Position numbers and translations under genes: made by a program
Assembly (NCBI GenBank): GCA_001574975.1
Contig: KQ965837.1
Location: 62,001 to 126,000 of the forward strand
Length of the DNA stretch: 64,000 bases
Direction of reading: 5' to 3'
From: Gonapodya prolifera JEL478
Lineage: Eukaryota > Monoblepharomycota > Monoblepharidomycetes > Monoblepharidales > Gonapodyaceae
Shown here: one piece after another, positions 32,403 to 42,579 of the stretch
Layout: each line of letters opens with the position of its first letter
How positions within the stretch are numbered: the stretch's first letter is position 1
The notes under the pieces: generated by a model
The model's database searches: none
What the model saw: the letters and a program-made list of their open reading frames with translations, nothing else
What the model was told of the DNA's origin: nothing

Positions 32403-35400
32403 ATGTCGCCGCAATTGTGGGTGTCGGAAACCGCACGGTGAGTGCGCCCGTTCAACGCCTGCTACATGATACGCACGAGACTAATTCGCGATGACAGGAC
32501 TGGTATATTCGATCTCGATAGCGTCCCAGAGTTCATACCCACGCCGCCAGCAACAATTCTTTCCCCCTCAAACGATACTGCTCGAGACTCAAAGGCGAAA
32601 CTATCGTACGCCTCAGTCGCGTCCGTCCCGTCTGACAAGAAGTCCGACGTGAAAAAGGTCAAATCATCAAAGTCAAAGACCTCCTCCTCGACGTCGACAC
32701 CCATCCGAATGGTCCGACCAGTCACGGTCAACGTCGCCTCCACGTCACCTGCGAATCTCCCCGCGCCGCTCGACTTTCCTCCCATCTTGTCGCGGGAGTC
32801 GAAATCGCTTGTGCCCGCAGTCGACGACAAGGCGCTGTCCCGCTCCGCCAAGCGCCGGCGGCGGCGCGCACGAAAGGCTAAGGAAGTGGAAGTCGTAGGT
32901 AAAGGGGATGCCGGGGCAGGTACGGGCCTCGCGATCGACCATTCTCATGGCGCTGAAGATGACGATGGCATAGCGGACGACGAGAGCGAGCACCCGAGGA
33001 GTGAACGGGGCGGTGGAGTAGAAGAGCACGACCTGGAGTTACCGGCCGCTGATGTGACCGCACTTCTCAACGCACTATCGGTGCCCTTCAGTGGCATCAC
33101 TATCACACCTCCCAATTCGGAGCCCTCGATTGTCTTCCCTCAGGCGGTGGGCAGTGACATCGGCTCAACCTTGTTACCGATACCATCCCTGGGCGCCTTA
33201 CGCGCTGGCCCACAATCTCCCGCCACCCCCATTATTGATGACTTCGAATTCGAAATCGAGCCCTACTTCGCGGACGATTCTCCCTCCAAGGGCCGCTACC
33301 AGCTTGGGAATGATACCGGATCCTCCCACTTGCCAACAACGGGGTCCATCGCCTCGCTTCGGACAGTATCGTCGTCCGCGCTCGAGAGCAATACCGATTC
33401 GGACGCCGTGCCTACCCCAGGCCGCCGTCGCAACTCCAACGTCAACGAACTTAAACCGCCTCTCGTAGCGCCATTTGGGCATCCGGCACAGCAAAGGCCC
33501 CGCGGGAATTCGTTCTCGAGAGTAACTGCTTCTTCGGATTCGAGCGCCCCGTCTTCCCCGATCGATATCTTCAGCAGCAGTCGACACCACGTGGGCGGTC
33601 ACTCGCCTCGCTCACCTCTCTTTGGCCCCCTGAATCCACACGCCCAGTATACGCCTCTCTCCTCCTCTCAGGGCTCGTACCACCCTCGCAACTCACATGG
33701 TCATTCACCCTACCTCACGGACGAGAGTGGCGGCGAGGAAACACTTGGCGGGTGGAGCGTCCCCACAGGAAGCTTCCGGGCGTCGCCACACAGCCGCTCC
33801 CTCAAACTCCATCCAGGGGCAGCCGCAGCCGCTACGCACTACGGGGGGCGGCGGCGCTCGTCGTTCGCTAATTCTGAATTGGCTGTCGACAGTGAGACAT
33901 CAGCAGGAATCGGGCCAACTCCGTTTGATTTGGCCGGTCTCGAAATTCCGCCGAATCTTCCCGTCGATATGTTCTCGCGGTCGAGTTTCTGGCCGGGCTC
34001 GTCGGGTCAGATTGTGCTTCCTATCCGGCGTTGGCGAAATGGCGGTTTGGTTGGAGGAGACAACCGCAACTTTTCTGTGGGGAGTTACAACGTGCTTTGT
34101 CCCTTGTACGCCACAACGCACAAATTTTCGGCGACGGATGAGAAGTATTTGGATTGGGCTTGGAGAAAGTGGAGAATTTTGGAGGAGATCGCGGTGTACG
34201 GACCGGACATTCTTTGCTTGCAGGTTGGTGGGAAAACGTTTTGGTCTTGCAAAGTATCCTTGCTAATTCACGTGTGGTATAACATTCGACACTATACAGG
34301 AAGTATCACCTGCTGAGTTCAATGGGTTCTTTTTCCCCCAGCTGCAATCCCTCGGATACGACGGTATTTTCCAGCCGAAGAAGAAGCAACACGCCATGGA
34401 CGGATGTGCTACTTTCTGTGAGTCTTGAGTTTTCAAATTGCACAGTCGCAAGCTTATTGATACCAAATTCTGGTCGTCCAGACAAACAAAGCAAGTTCCA
34501 ACTGCTGGTCGTGCAAGCTTTCCGGTACCACGACATATCCATCGCAGAACAAGGTGTCGCGAGCGAGAAAAGGGATACGTTTGTGAGGGATTTGGCGTTG
34601 AGGTTCAACCCTTTCGACAACGTGGCGTTGATTGCTGTGTTCCGAAACAAGTACACCAATGTGCGTGATATGTCGAGTTTCGATCCGTGGAATTTCCTGT
34701 CTGACATTTGTCCATCCGTCACAGGCTCGTTTGCGTGTCGCGAACACCCATTTTCATTGGGATCCTGCGTACCAGGACACTAAGCTCCTCCAAGCGTGTG
34801 TTCTCATGGATTGGCTGTCATTCTACCATCCGGAGCACCCCCTCATTATCTGCGGTGATCTCAATTCTCTTCCGACTGACCCTGTTGTTGATCTCATGCT
34901 CAAAGGGACGGTGCCGACTTCGTGCTTCGGGGATCGGGATTTCGGCAAGTTCACACAAGGGAGGGAAGCAGTAACGCATTCGTGTCGTCTGGACGAAGCC
35001 TACAAGACACGGGGAGATGAGAAAGATTTGCCCTTCACGAATGCCACGCCAGACTTCAGGGGTCACATTGACCATATCCTTTACACCTCCACTGATCTGC
35101 TCCTGAGAGATGTTCTGAGGGGTGTGGACTCTGATTACCTCGAATCTGTTGGGGGCCTCCCCACGGCGTTGTTCCCCTCTGACCACTTATTCCTTCTTGG
35201 ATGGTTCAGGGAGCGGAGAGAACCAACTTACCGCAGGGCGACGAACAGCCCACGGTTGGGCCCTGCAAGTGCTCTCAGTCCACGCCTGGCTGGCCAGGTT
35301 TCAAGCAGCCCCAGGGTCCCCTCGCCGATGCTGGGAAGCCCGAGGATGACGATGAGTCCGAGGATGGGGTCGATGAGGGGCGGATCATTCTTGGGGAGTA

Positions 35401-35483
35401 GTCCACCGGCGTTTGGGTTGGACGGGGGGCTCGGGGGGATGAAGTGGGACCCGGCGAGTGGAGGAAGGAGTTGGAATCGCTGA
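32403..35483 (+). CDS. Ccr4-type deadenylase (EEP nuclease)
   Basis: Endonuclease/exonuclease/phosphatase-fold enzyme that removes mRNA poly(A) tails in the Ccr4/Nocturnin/Angel superfamily. Exons 32403-32437, 32498-34223, 34300-34417, 34482-34660 and 34725-35483 give 938 residues. About 530 N-terminal residues are Ser/Pro-rich with a basic cluster (KRRRRRARKAKE) that may be a nuclear signal. The catalytic domain begins at FSVGSYNVLCPLYA. Metal and catalytic residues are visible in order: the Glu of LQEVSPAEF, MDGCATFY, ANTHFHWDP, ICGDLNSLP, HIDHILY and FPSDHLFLLG. No leucine-rich repeat segment, present in canonical yeast Ccr4, is visible. This makes it either an Angel-like relative or a lineage variant. 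The C-terminus after the domain is Ser/Pro-rich and disordered. Confidence 0.88.
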
Positions 35484-36100
35484 GCAGTCGTGTTGTTACT
35501 TTGACTGGCGAAAATGAATGCGTGGGTTGGAGGCGAGGTCGATGATTGGGAACTTTGGGGTGCAATCATGGCAAAAGCAACAAAAAAAACGGATAGGAAG
35601 ATGAGCACGGAGGTCGGATGGGTGCAATAGTGGAGTACCAGAGGACTGACTAGTGATTCGTATTCGATTACAACTTTTGCCAATTTTCTTTTTGCTTTCT
35701 GAGCACCGTCAATTGTAGTTTTATTTCGATATTCAAATGTCGAGCACTCAAGATAGATATTGTCTTGCACGCTGCCTTTTCTTCAGAAATAATGTGACAG
35801 CGAGCTAAACGTAGTTATGCTGTGGAGCGTTCCCACACATTCCGCGCATGGTGAGACGTCTATTTATCGCCTTTCCCAGTACCACAAGCTTTAGCTCCGG
35901 CTACTTGCGGTCGCTGAAATTGCAACCAAGGCTCAATTGGGCTCGTCGCCGATTCGGGACGTCACATGATTACACAAGATCAGATCTGACATCAGTATCA
36001 ATTCACAAAATTCAATTCCGTTCCTTTCCTGATTAATTCTTGAAACGGCGTTCATTTGTTTATTGAGGCTACAGCCGTCGCAGCATGATGTCCCCAACGG
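35484..36100. other. Intergenic stretch
   Basis: Holds the 3' flank of the deadenylase gene. No coding or repeat signal is seen. Confidence 0.45.
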
Positions 36101-36352
36101 GCATGCTTACTGGTTCCCACGGCGGTTGCGTTTGCCTTGGGTTGGACAAACTCCGTCGTCAACATTGCGGGAGCGGTGTCTCCATTTTTATTCCCAACAG
36201 CCGATGCGCCCGTGTTTTACAGGACAGGAGGATTTGTGGGGTGAGTCTGGAGTAGTTGATGCACCGTGCCACGAGCCGATAAATCCTTGGCACATATAAG
36301 CGCCGGCTGCTTTGCAATTTCCATCGCTGTCGCAATCACGATTTACTTGTGA
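36101..36352 (+). pseudogene. Dal5-type MFS transporter fragment
   Basis: A remnant of the last helices of an anion:cation symporter family transporter. Two blocks survive. 36101-36240 reads ...TAVAFALGWTNSVVNI and ...PVFYRTGGFVG up to a gtgagt. 36300-36352 reads AGCFAISIAVAITIYL and then a stop. Both blocks match the corresponding segments of the gene just downstream (PVFYRTGGFVG at about 37815 and AGCFAISIVGAIMVYL at about 37910). No upstream exons for the first nine helices are found, so this is a decayed partial duplicate rather than a gene. Confidence 0.7.
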
Positions 36353-36564
36353 GGGCATTAAAGGCTTCGAGGAACCTCATATTCATTCAGTCATTGATAT
36401 TTGAGACTTAAAATAATAATGTCTCAAGCAGTGCCAAGATTGTTGACTGGGAGACGGAAGTACGGCATTGTTATGGAACCCTGACACCCTCCTTCGGACA
36501 AACTACATCCCACAACATATCTTCCCCCCCCTCGTGGCAATCGGCTACCTCTTACTTTGCCATC

Positions 36565-38144
36565 ATGTCAGAGGAGAAAATACCGACGGCCTCCGCAGGC
36601 GAACAAGGCGATGAACTAGCGGCGACATCGTGGTCACGCGAGGAAGAAGCGACCCTGGTCCGCAAGCTGGATCTCAGACTGATGCCGTTTGCCATGCTCA
36701 TGCTCGTTGTCTCGTACCTCGAGTGAGTTGGGCACGCTGTGGAGTGGAGTCACTTGAATGAAACATGTTCATCTAATTTGTACGCTTCGAATGTCAAGTC
36801 GCGGAAACATATCAAGCGCACGTACCGCAAACGGTTTTGGTGCGACAGCCACTCCAGACAGTGAGATTTTGCGTCATTTTTGGAATCGGGCAGAATTTTT
36901 ATAGCTCACCCATGCTCTAGGTTTTGAGGTCCAGCTCGGCTGTAAGCATTCGCCTTTTAATGTGTCCGCGAGCTCGCAGTTGCTAGAAGACCCTAACTTC
37001 ATTGGTGCCGCACAGTGACTGGAGATGATTTTCAATTCACTGTGTCTATTTTCTACGGTACGTGTGGCCTCCCAACAGTTCAAGACTGCTTTGAATGACC
37101 ATCTGTTTCCGAATTCCCGGTAATTTTTCATCCCATCTTTCCAATCATTATTTGCAGATTGCTGGTCGGAATTGCTGTGGGTGATCATACTTTCGTCTCA
37201 TGACTACTGGAAGATCACTGAATCAATTTGCACACGCGCATGTAGGAGGCAGGTCTTCTACCTGGGCTCCTATTTTGGATTGGGTTTGTGTCAAAAGCGA
37301 ACTTCAACTCGAATCCTGATCACCCTTGCTCACCACTCAATCCCATCTCACCGACACTTAACTACTGGCGTTCTAAAATGGAACCCTTTTTCAAACACAG
37401 CTTCTGGTACCGCAAATACGAAATCGCCACACGTACAGCCCTTATCCACGGAATGCTCGCCTTCGCGAGCGCGTGGGCCGGTTTGATTGCAACTGGAAGT
37501 ACGTTTCGCGCGAGGACTTTATCTCGCTTTAACGTCCCGCGTTGATATCACCATTCAGTCGGACAGATGAATGGCGCTGGCGGTCTACCAACCTGGCGTT
37601 GGATCTTTATTGTAGGTGTACTAGGACATCTCCAGCTTGCCTTGGCTTTAACCCATCGATCCCGTACTTCAGATCGAACCCTTCCCATCGTTCCTCCTTT
37701 CGATTGCAACGCTCATCTGGCTTCCTAATTTCCCGCACACGTCACAAAAGTGGCTGGTACGTTGTCGCAAGTGCCTTATGTTTGTTGTAGTCACTTCACG
37801 TCACATCCAAACATGCTCCCGTGTTTTATAGGACGGGAGGCTTTGTAGGGTGAGTAGCAGTGATGCTTTCACTTGGTGTTTCAGCGAGCTGATCTTCTTC
37901 GGTCTTCCCAGCGCCGGTTGCTTCGCCATTTCTATTGTTGGTGCTATCATGGTCTACTTGTACGTACCTCGGCTTGCTCCACCTTTGTCTCCAACTCACT
38001 TCTCACATGCTTGCCTCTCATCGCAGCTACGACAACTATCGCCGCAAGAAAGGCTTTTACGACGCCATTGAGGCAGAAGCTAAGCGCGAGCTTGACAGGA
38101 TGAACGAGATGTTTGAGCGGGAGGCGAGGCTGGTGAAGGTGTAA
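36565..38144 (+). pseudogene. Internally deleted Dal5-type MFS transporter
   Basis: The start is typical of allantoate/nicotinate-type permeases: MSEEKIPTAS, then LDLRLMPFAMLMLVVSYL, continuing across an intron to DRGNISSAR and MTGDDFQFTVSIFY. The block that should hold helices 2-4 (about 37160-37380) has no matching sequence. The chain resumes at FWYRKYEIATRTALIHG, IGQMNGAGGLPTWRWIFIV and LPNFPHTSQKWL, then jumps directly to PVFYRTGGFVG, skipping helices 7-10. It ends with helix 12 and a charged coiled tail (KRELDRMNEMFEREAR). Several junctions keep good splice sites, suggesting recent loss. At best half a transporter could be made. Sequence loss during assembly is an alternative. Confidence 0.7.
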
Positions 38145-38306
38145 GAAACTGGCTGGAGTGAGGTCACGAGGCTAACGCGCATGATCTCGATGGGTTGAGG
38201 GACGTGCTAATAATTTGTATCGACATTTTTTGGATTGACTTCTATTCGCAAAAAATAGATAAAACCGGCCAGGCTCAACACACCCAGTCTACAAAATCTG
38301 ATCTGA

Positions 38307-38741
38307 CTATTCCAAATAGCAATAATGAACGTCGGAGAATTTGTCCGCCGCGAACGTGTAAAGGAACACAAAGTCCTTGTCGAAACTGTCATTGAAGGTC
38401 TTGTGTGGACAATCGCCAGGAAGGAACACAGCGTCTCCAGCTTTCAGTCTCCTTCCGGGCCCCGTTGACACCGATATTCCGTCGGGGTTGGTACCCGTTT
38501 CCATGAGCGCCTCCCCTTCGAGGACGTAGTACGTTTCCACGTGGGAGTGATGGTGCCTTTTGAGAGCTTTCCCGGGTGGGATCCGGCAGATTCCTTGGGT
38601 GAGGTGCGAGGTCGAAGTGTGCGGGCCGCCAAAAATGGTCTTCCAGTTCACCGGGGAGAACGAGGGAGTAGTCTCGGAGGGAATATCGGAGCATGACACG
38701 AATGTTGGAGGCGTGGCAGTGATGACGTGTGGCTTTTCCAT
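38307..38741 (-). CDS. Small cupin-domain protein
   Basis: Intronless, 144 residues, one cupin_2 barrel. The first cupin motif is visible as RHHHSHVETYYVLEGE, giving a His cluster and Glu for metal binding. The second is LPGDCPHKTFND. The reaction cannot be inferred, because stand-alone small cupins include isomerases, dioxygenases and binding proteins. The start codon lies only 83 bp from the ATG of the divergently transcribed TMC-like gene, so the two probably share a promoter region. Confidence 0.82.
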   Translation of the reverse strand: MEKPHVITATPPTFVSCSDIPSETTPSFSPVNWKTIFGGPHTSTSHLTQGICRIPPGKALKRHHHSHVETYYVLEGEALMETGTNPDGISVSTGPGRRLKAGDAVFLPGDCPHKTFNDSFDKDFVFLYTFAADKFSDVHYCYLE

Positions 38742-38824
38742 TTGACAAGGTTCAGTTGAGTTGATCGGCGAACGTCAACTGTGGTCCGCACTCCCGCGAG
38801 CTCTGCCAACTTCCAGCATCAACT
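38742..38824. promoter_or_regulatory. 83-bp divergent promoter region (cupin / TMC-like)
   Basis: The only sequence between two ATGs on opposite strands. It must contain the leaders and core promoters of both genes unless one leader overlaps the other gene. No TATA box is seen. Confidence 0.5.
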
Positions 38825-41800
38825 ATGTCGACCCCTCCGCTGCGAGCGAGCCCATCGCAGTCTGGAAACAATCTGCCATCGCGCGCTTCCCCCCTGCAGC
38901 CCACGTCTCCCTCGCACGCTCAAGTTGCTCCACTGTCTCCTACTGGTTCCTCTGCCTACACGCACACGAGATCTGTGTCAAGAGCATCGACAATATCAAA
39001 GGGAACCGTGCGGTACATCTCCCAGGCGGCGGCACTACCCGTGCTCACGGACAGTCTGCGGAGAGTCGAGACGGAGGATGAAACACCAAATCGTTCAGGT
39101 CCGGGTTCGCCCATAACCCCGCTTTCTCCCTCCATGGCCCTCGATATAACAGTTCCTGCACCACCATTGCTGCGGCAAGGTTCCTACCTCAGGAAACCGT
39201 CAGAATCACGATCTCGAAACCTGTCATCCTACAGCATCGCTTCAAACCGATCGGGAGAGCAATTCGCTTTCGCCGGAGCACAGCCACACTCTCCACACGC
39301 TCAACTCGCTGCTCCTGCCGTGCTTCCTACTGCACCCGGTCAGCCGGGCTTCCTCCTTCCCATTTACTCGCTCAATGAACCTGTGATTGAAACGTCACGA
39401 TACCTCACAGACAACGACGTCACCATCCCAGGAGTTCGATCCCAATCTATCCTTCCCGGCCCGAATGAAAGCGGCCCTGAAGTGGACGTTAGCCTGTACC
39501 CCCGCGTCGTCGAAGACCTTCCTTCCAACCGTGCTCGGAATAATACTCATCAACGAATAAAGCGGAAGAGTGGAGGCGTTGAGAATCCTAACGAATCAAA
39601 GGGCGATTCTGTGGGAGCACCACGTCCACTGTCCCTGGACGCTCTTGCGAGACGGAACCTCCGTGGAATCGGTATGAGTCTTGACGGTAACAAGATCTAC
39701 ATTGCGAGCGGATCTATTGAGCGGACGGACATGACTGGTGGAGGGGGCCGCCAGTGAGTTTGTGTTCTTGAGCTAAGCCATGAGACTTCGTCGTCGTCTC
39801 ACTCACTACTCGACCCAGGCGTGTCCGAGATCGCAAAGCCAATGAGCGAGCCGGACTCTCACGATGGGGTCTTTTCATGTACGACTTACGCAATTGGCTC
39901 GAAAAAAGACGAAAGAAACGATCCGCGATTCAAATTTGGATGTCGGAGCTCAAGCGGATCGAAGGTACGTCTTTCTCGTTCAACAATACACCCCCCTCCG
40001 TCGTCACCGAACTCCTCTCACCCTAAGGCCGCTTCGGCTCCGGCGTCTCCTCCTACTTCATCCTGCACCGCTGGTCTTTCCTCATGAACCTCTTTCTCTC
40101 ATTTCTATGGGTCGTCTTTGTGCTCTCCATCGGCATCGCCAGCATGTTTCCACACTACGAGGTCCAGGTTAACCCTCGCCACCTCAACGTCACCATTACT
40201 GGGATGACGCAGGCAAAGTGGCCCAGGATCGCACAAGGAAGGAATGGTGGCGAGGTGCTTTTGGATATTTTTACTGGTGATGTGAGGATTGAGTTCTTTA
40301 TCTCTCGGGTGTGGGAGGATACTGATGGTTGCCGTTTTCCGCGGCTGCAGAACGGTTTCAAGAACGCGTCTTTTTTCTATTATGGATACTACACGAATGA
40401 GCCCTTCGCCGCATACCGAATGGACTTGGCATACATCTTCGTTGTTTGTGCCTTCTTTATCACCAGTTTTCTTGGCATCGTTCTCACGTGAGTACTCTTC
40501 CTCTCCTCCTCTACTCATTCACCCACGTTCTCCCCGATCAATCAACTCCCACACTCCAGCATGCGCGACCACTACGTCCACAGCAATTCCCTCACTTCCA
40601 CGGTCGCTCTGGACACGGTACACCCTTTCGCGACCGTTGCATTTACAGGGTGGAACCACGGCGTGACCACTCCCACGGCCCGGCGCAACCTGTCGACTGC
40701 CATCTCGACCATCATGCGAACCCTGGTAGCCAGCGCAAATCGAGAACACGCCCGCGTCGTGCGCACGCGGAGAGATGTGGCCGTCATGTGGGTCAAGAGG
40801 GTCCTGGCGAATGTCATTTGGGTTTGGTTGATGGCGGCATCGGGCGTGTTGATTTATTCGGCCATCGTGCCTGACGGGGGTGTTATCGCGTTGATGGCAG
40901 GGAGGAATGTGCCGGAACTTCAGGTGAGAACTGCTCGTACTTTGTTACAGCGCCCGCTTTAGATAAAAGCGTACAATGTACGCGATTCTAGCAACTCACC
41001 TCGGTCATTGTCGCGGGGCTCAACGTCATCATGCCTCTCATATTCGTGTTGTTGGGTCAGTTTGAGGAGTATGACTCGCCGGGTGTTGCAATGACGTTCG
41101 GGGTATTGAGGTGGGTGGATGTCACACACGGGATATCGGTTCCGCTTCATGTCCGTCGACCGCAGATCCTTTCTCCTCAAAATGGCGAGCTTGTACGTCG
41201 TTTTGTACGCGTTTTATCAGGACTTCCAAACTCAAAGTGCATCTTACGGCTCACATCAGGTGGGCTCAAAGGATCTTGCTGCACTTCAGGAACCGAAGGG
41301 CGTTCCTATTCACGTAACTTTTCTCGGCAGTTTACCTCATGCTGGGAGAACAACGTCGGACAAAAGTTTTACCAGTACGTAGCCTGTTGATCTTTTCTCG
41401 CGAATCCTTCCCGAGCTCACTCTCGCCCCCGGTCAACCTGACGATGACAACAATATTTTCGCGCCCTCACTTTCTTCCTCCCTCGACGCGGTGCATACAG
41501 GCTATTGTGGCTGGACCTCGCGATCACGTGTGTCGCAACTATCGTTCAGGCATTCCTGATGAAGAAGATCTTTGGGCGATACGAATTCGATTTGCCGACG
41601 AACATCCTGGAGCTTGTATATAGACAAGCACTGATATGGTGAGCTTATTGATTGACGCTTGAATCTTCTCGCCCAACACTTGCAGCTCAACAACACAACT
41701 CCTTGGCTTCCAACTCAGGGTCGGCACGACATACTGCCCCATCATCGCCATCCTCTCCGTCATATCCTCCTCGTTCATCTTTTATATCAAGTACCTCGCG

Positions 41801-42463
41801 CTCATGGTGTGGGGAGACCCGCCCAAGGAGCTCTACTCGTCCTCGGGGCAGACGAACGGGTTCCTCATCTTCATGTGCCTCACCCTGTTCTTGAGCGCGT
41901 CGCCGGTGTGGTATGCGATAACCATGTGAGTGAGGGGTACTTGACCATGTGGATTTATTGATCCTCCGATGCTCACGAAGCATTTGGGGATTTCAAGGTT
42001 GCCGCCTTCCTGTGGACCCCATCTAGTCAACGCATTTGTCACTCCGTTCCAGTACACCTTGAGGATGTGAGTGTATTTTGGGTCTCTGCTCTTTGAGCGA
42101 CGATCTTTTGGAGTGGAGATACTGTCATGACAACTCATCACCACTAATTATCACAGGTGGGACGTCGTCCCCGCTTGGATTGACACCCTCCCAACAGCAC
42201 CACGTTGGGCCCTCAACTTTGCCGGATCAGCTGCCCTCACAGTGCCTATTCTGATAGTGCTCTTGTAAGTTGAAGAGGCTTCCTGCGATCAACTTCGTCA
42301 TGTTGACCGCACGAACAACTGTCAAAACTGAAGGCTTTATGCGTACTACCTTCGAGCTGTGAAGGAGAAGCAGGGGCAAAAGCTTCGCGAGCTTGAGGCC
42401 GAGGTGAAGGCAGAGAGGGAAGATAAGAAATTCCTGATGCGATTTTACAAAGTGCAGACATGA
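38825..42463 (+). CDS. TMC (transmembrane channel-like) family protein
   Basis: Homologue of the animal mechanotransduction channel family (TMC1/2, anoctamin-related fold). Twelve exons (38825-39753, 39819-39964, 40028-40487, 40560-40923, 40992-41110, 41166-41259, 41331-41374, 41501-41638, 41686-41925, 41998-42066, 42157-42264, 42334-42463) close in frame to 946 residues. The first 310 residues are Ser/Pro-rich and cytosolic. Family hallmarks follow: KRIEGRFGSGVSSYF before the first helix, AFTGWNHGVTTP in the loop, GQFEEYDSPG, and the TMC signature CWENNVGQKFYQ with LLWLDLAITCVA. Next are FGRYEFDLPTNILELVY, PPSCGPH and further helices. The tail is a short charged coiled coil. Function in fungi is not established; an ion-channel or membrane-tension role is inferred from the family. 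Confidence 0.9.
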
Positions 42464-42579
42464 TAATCGTCACAAACAAGATTACCGTTGTAGTACCGAG
42501 CAGCGAGCTCGTCGATAGTTGAAATAAGCGACAATTTGTGCTGGAAATATCAGCAAGACCACAGTTCTTGGAAGCTCCA

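Noticed and set aside
41119-41382. Read-through of the TMC gene between 41260 and 41330 as coding
   Set aside because: It would place GSKDLAALQE before the TMC signature in the wrong frame; removing a 73-bp intron restores CWENNVGQ in frame.
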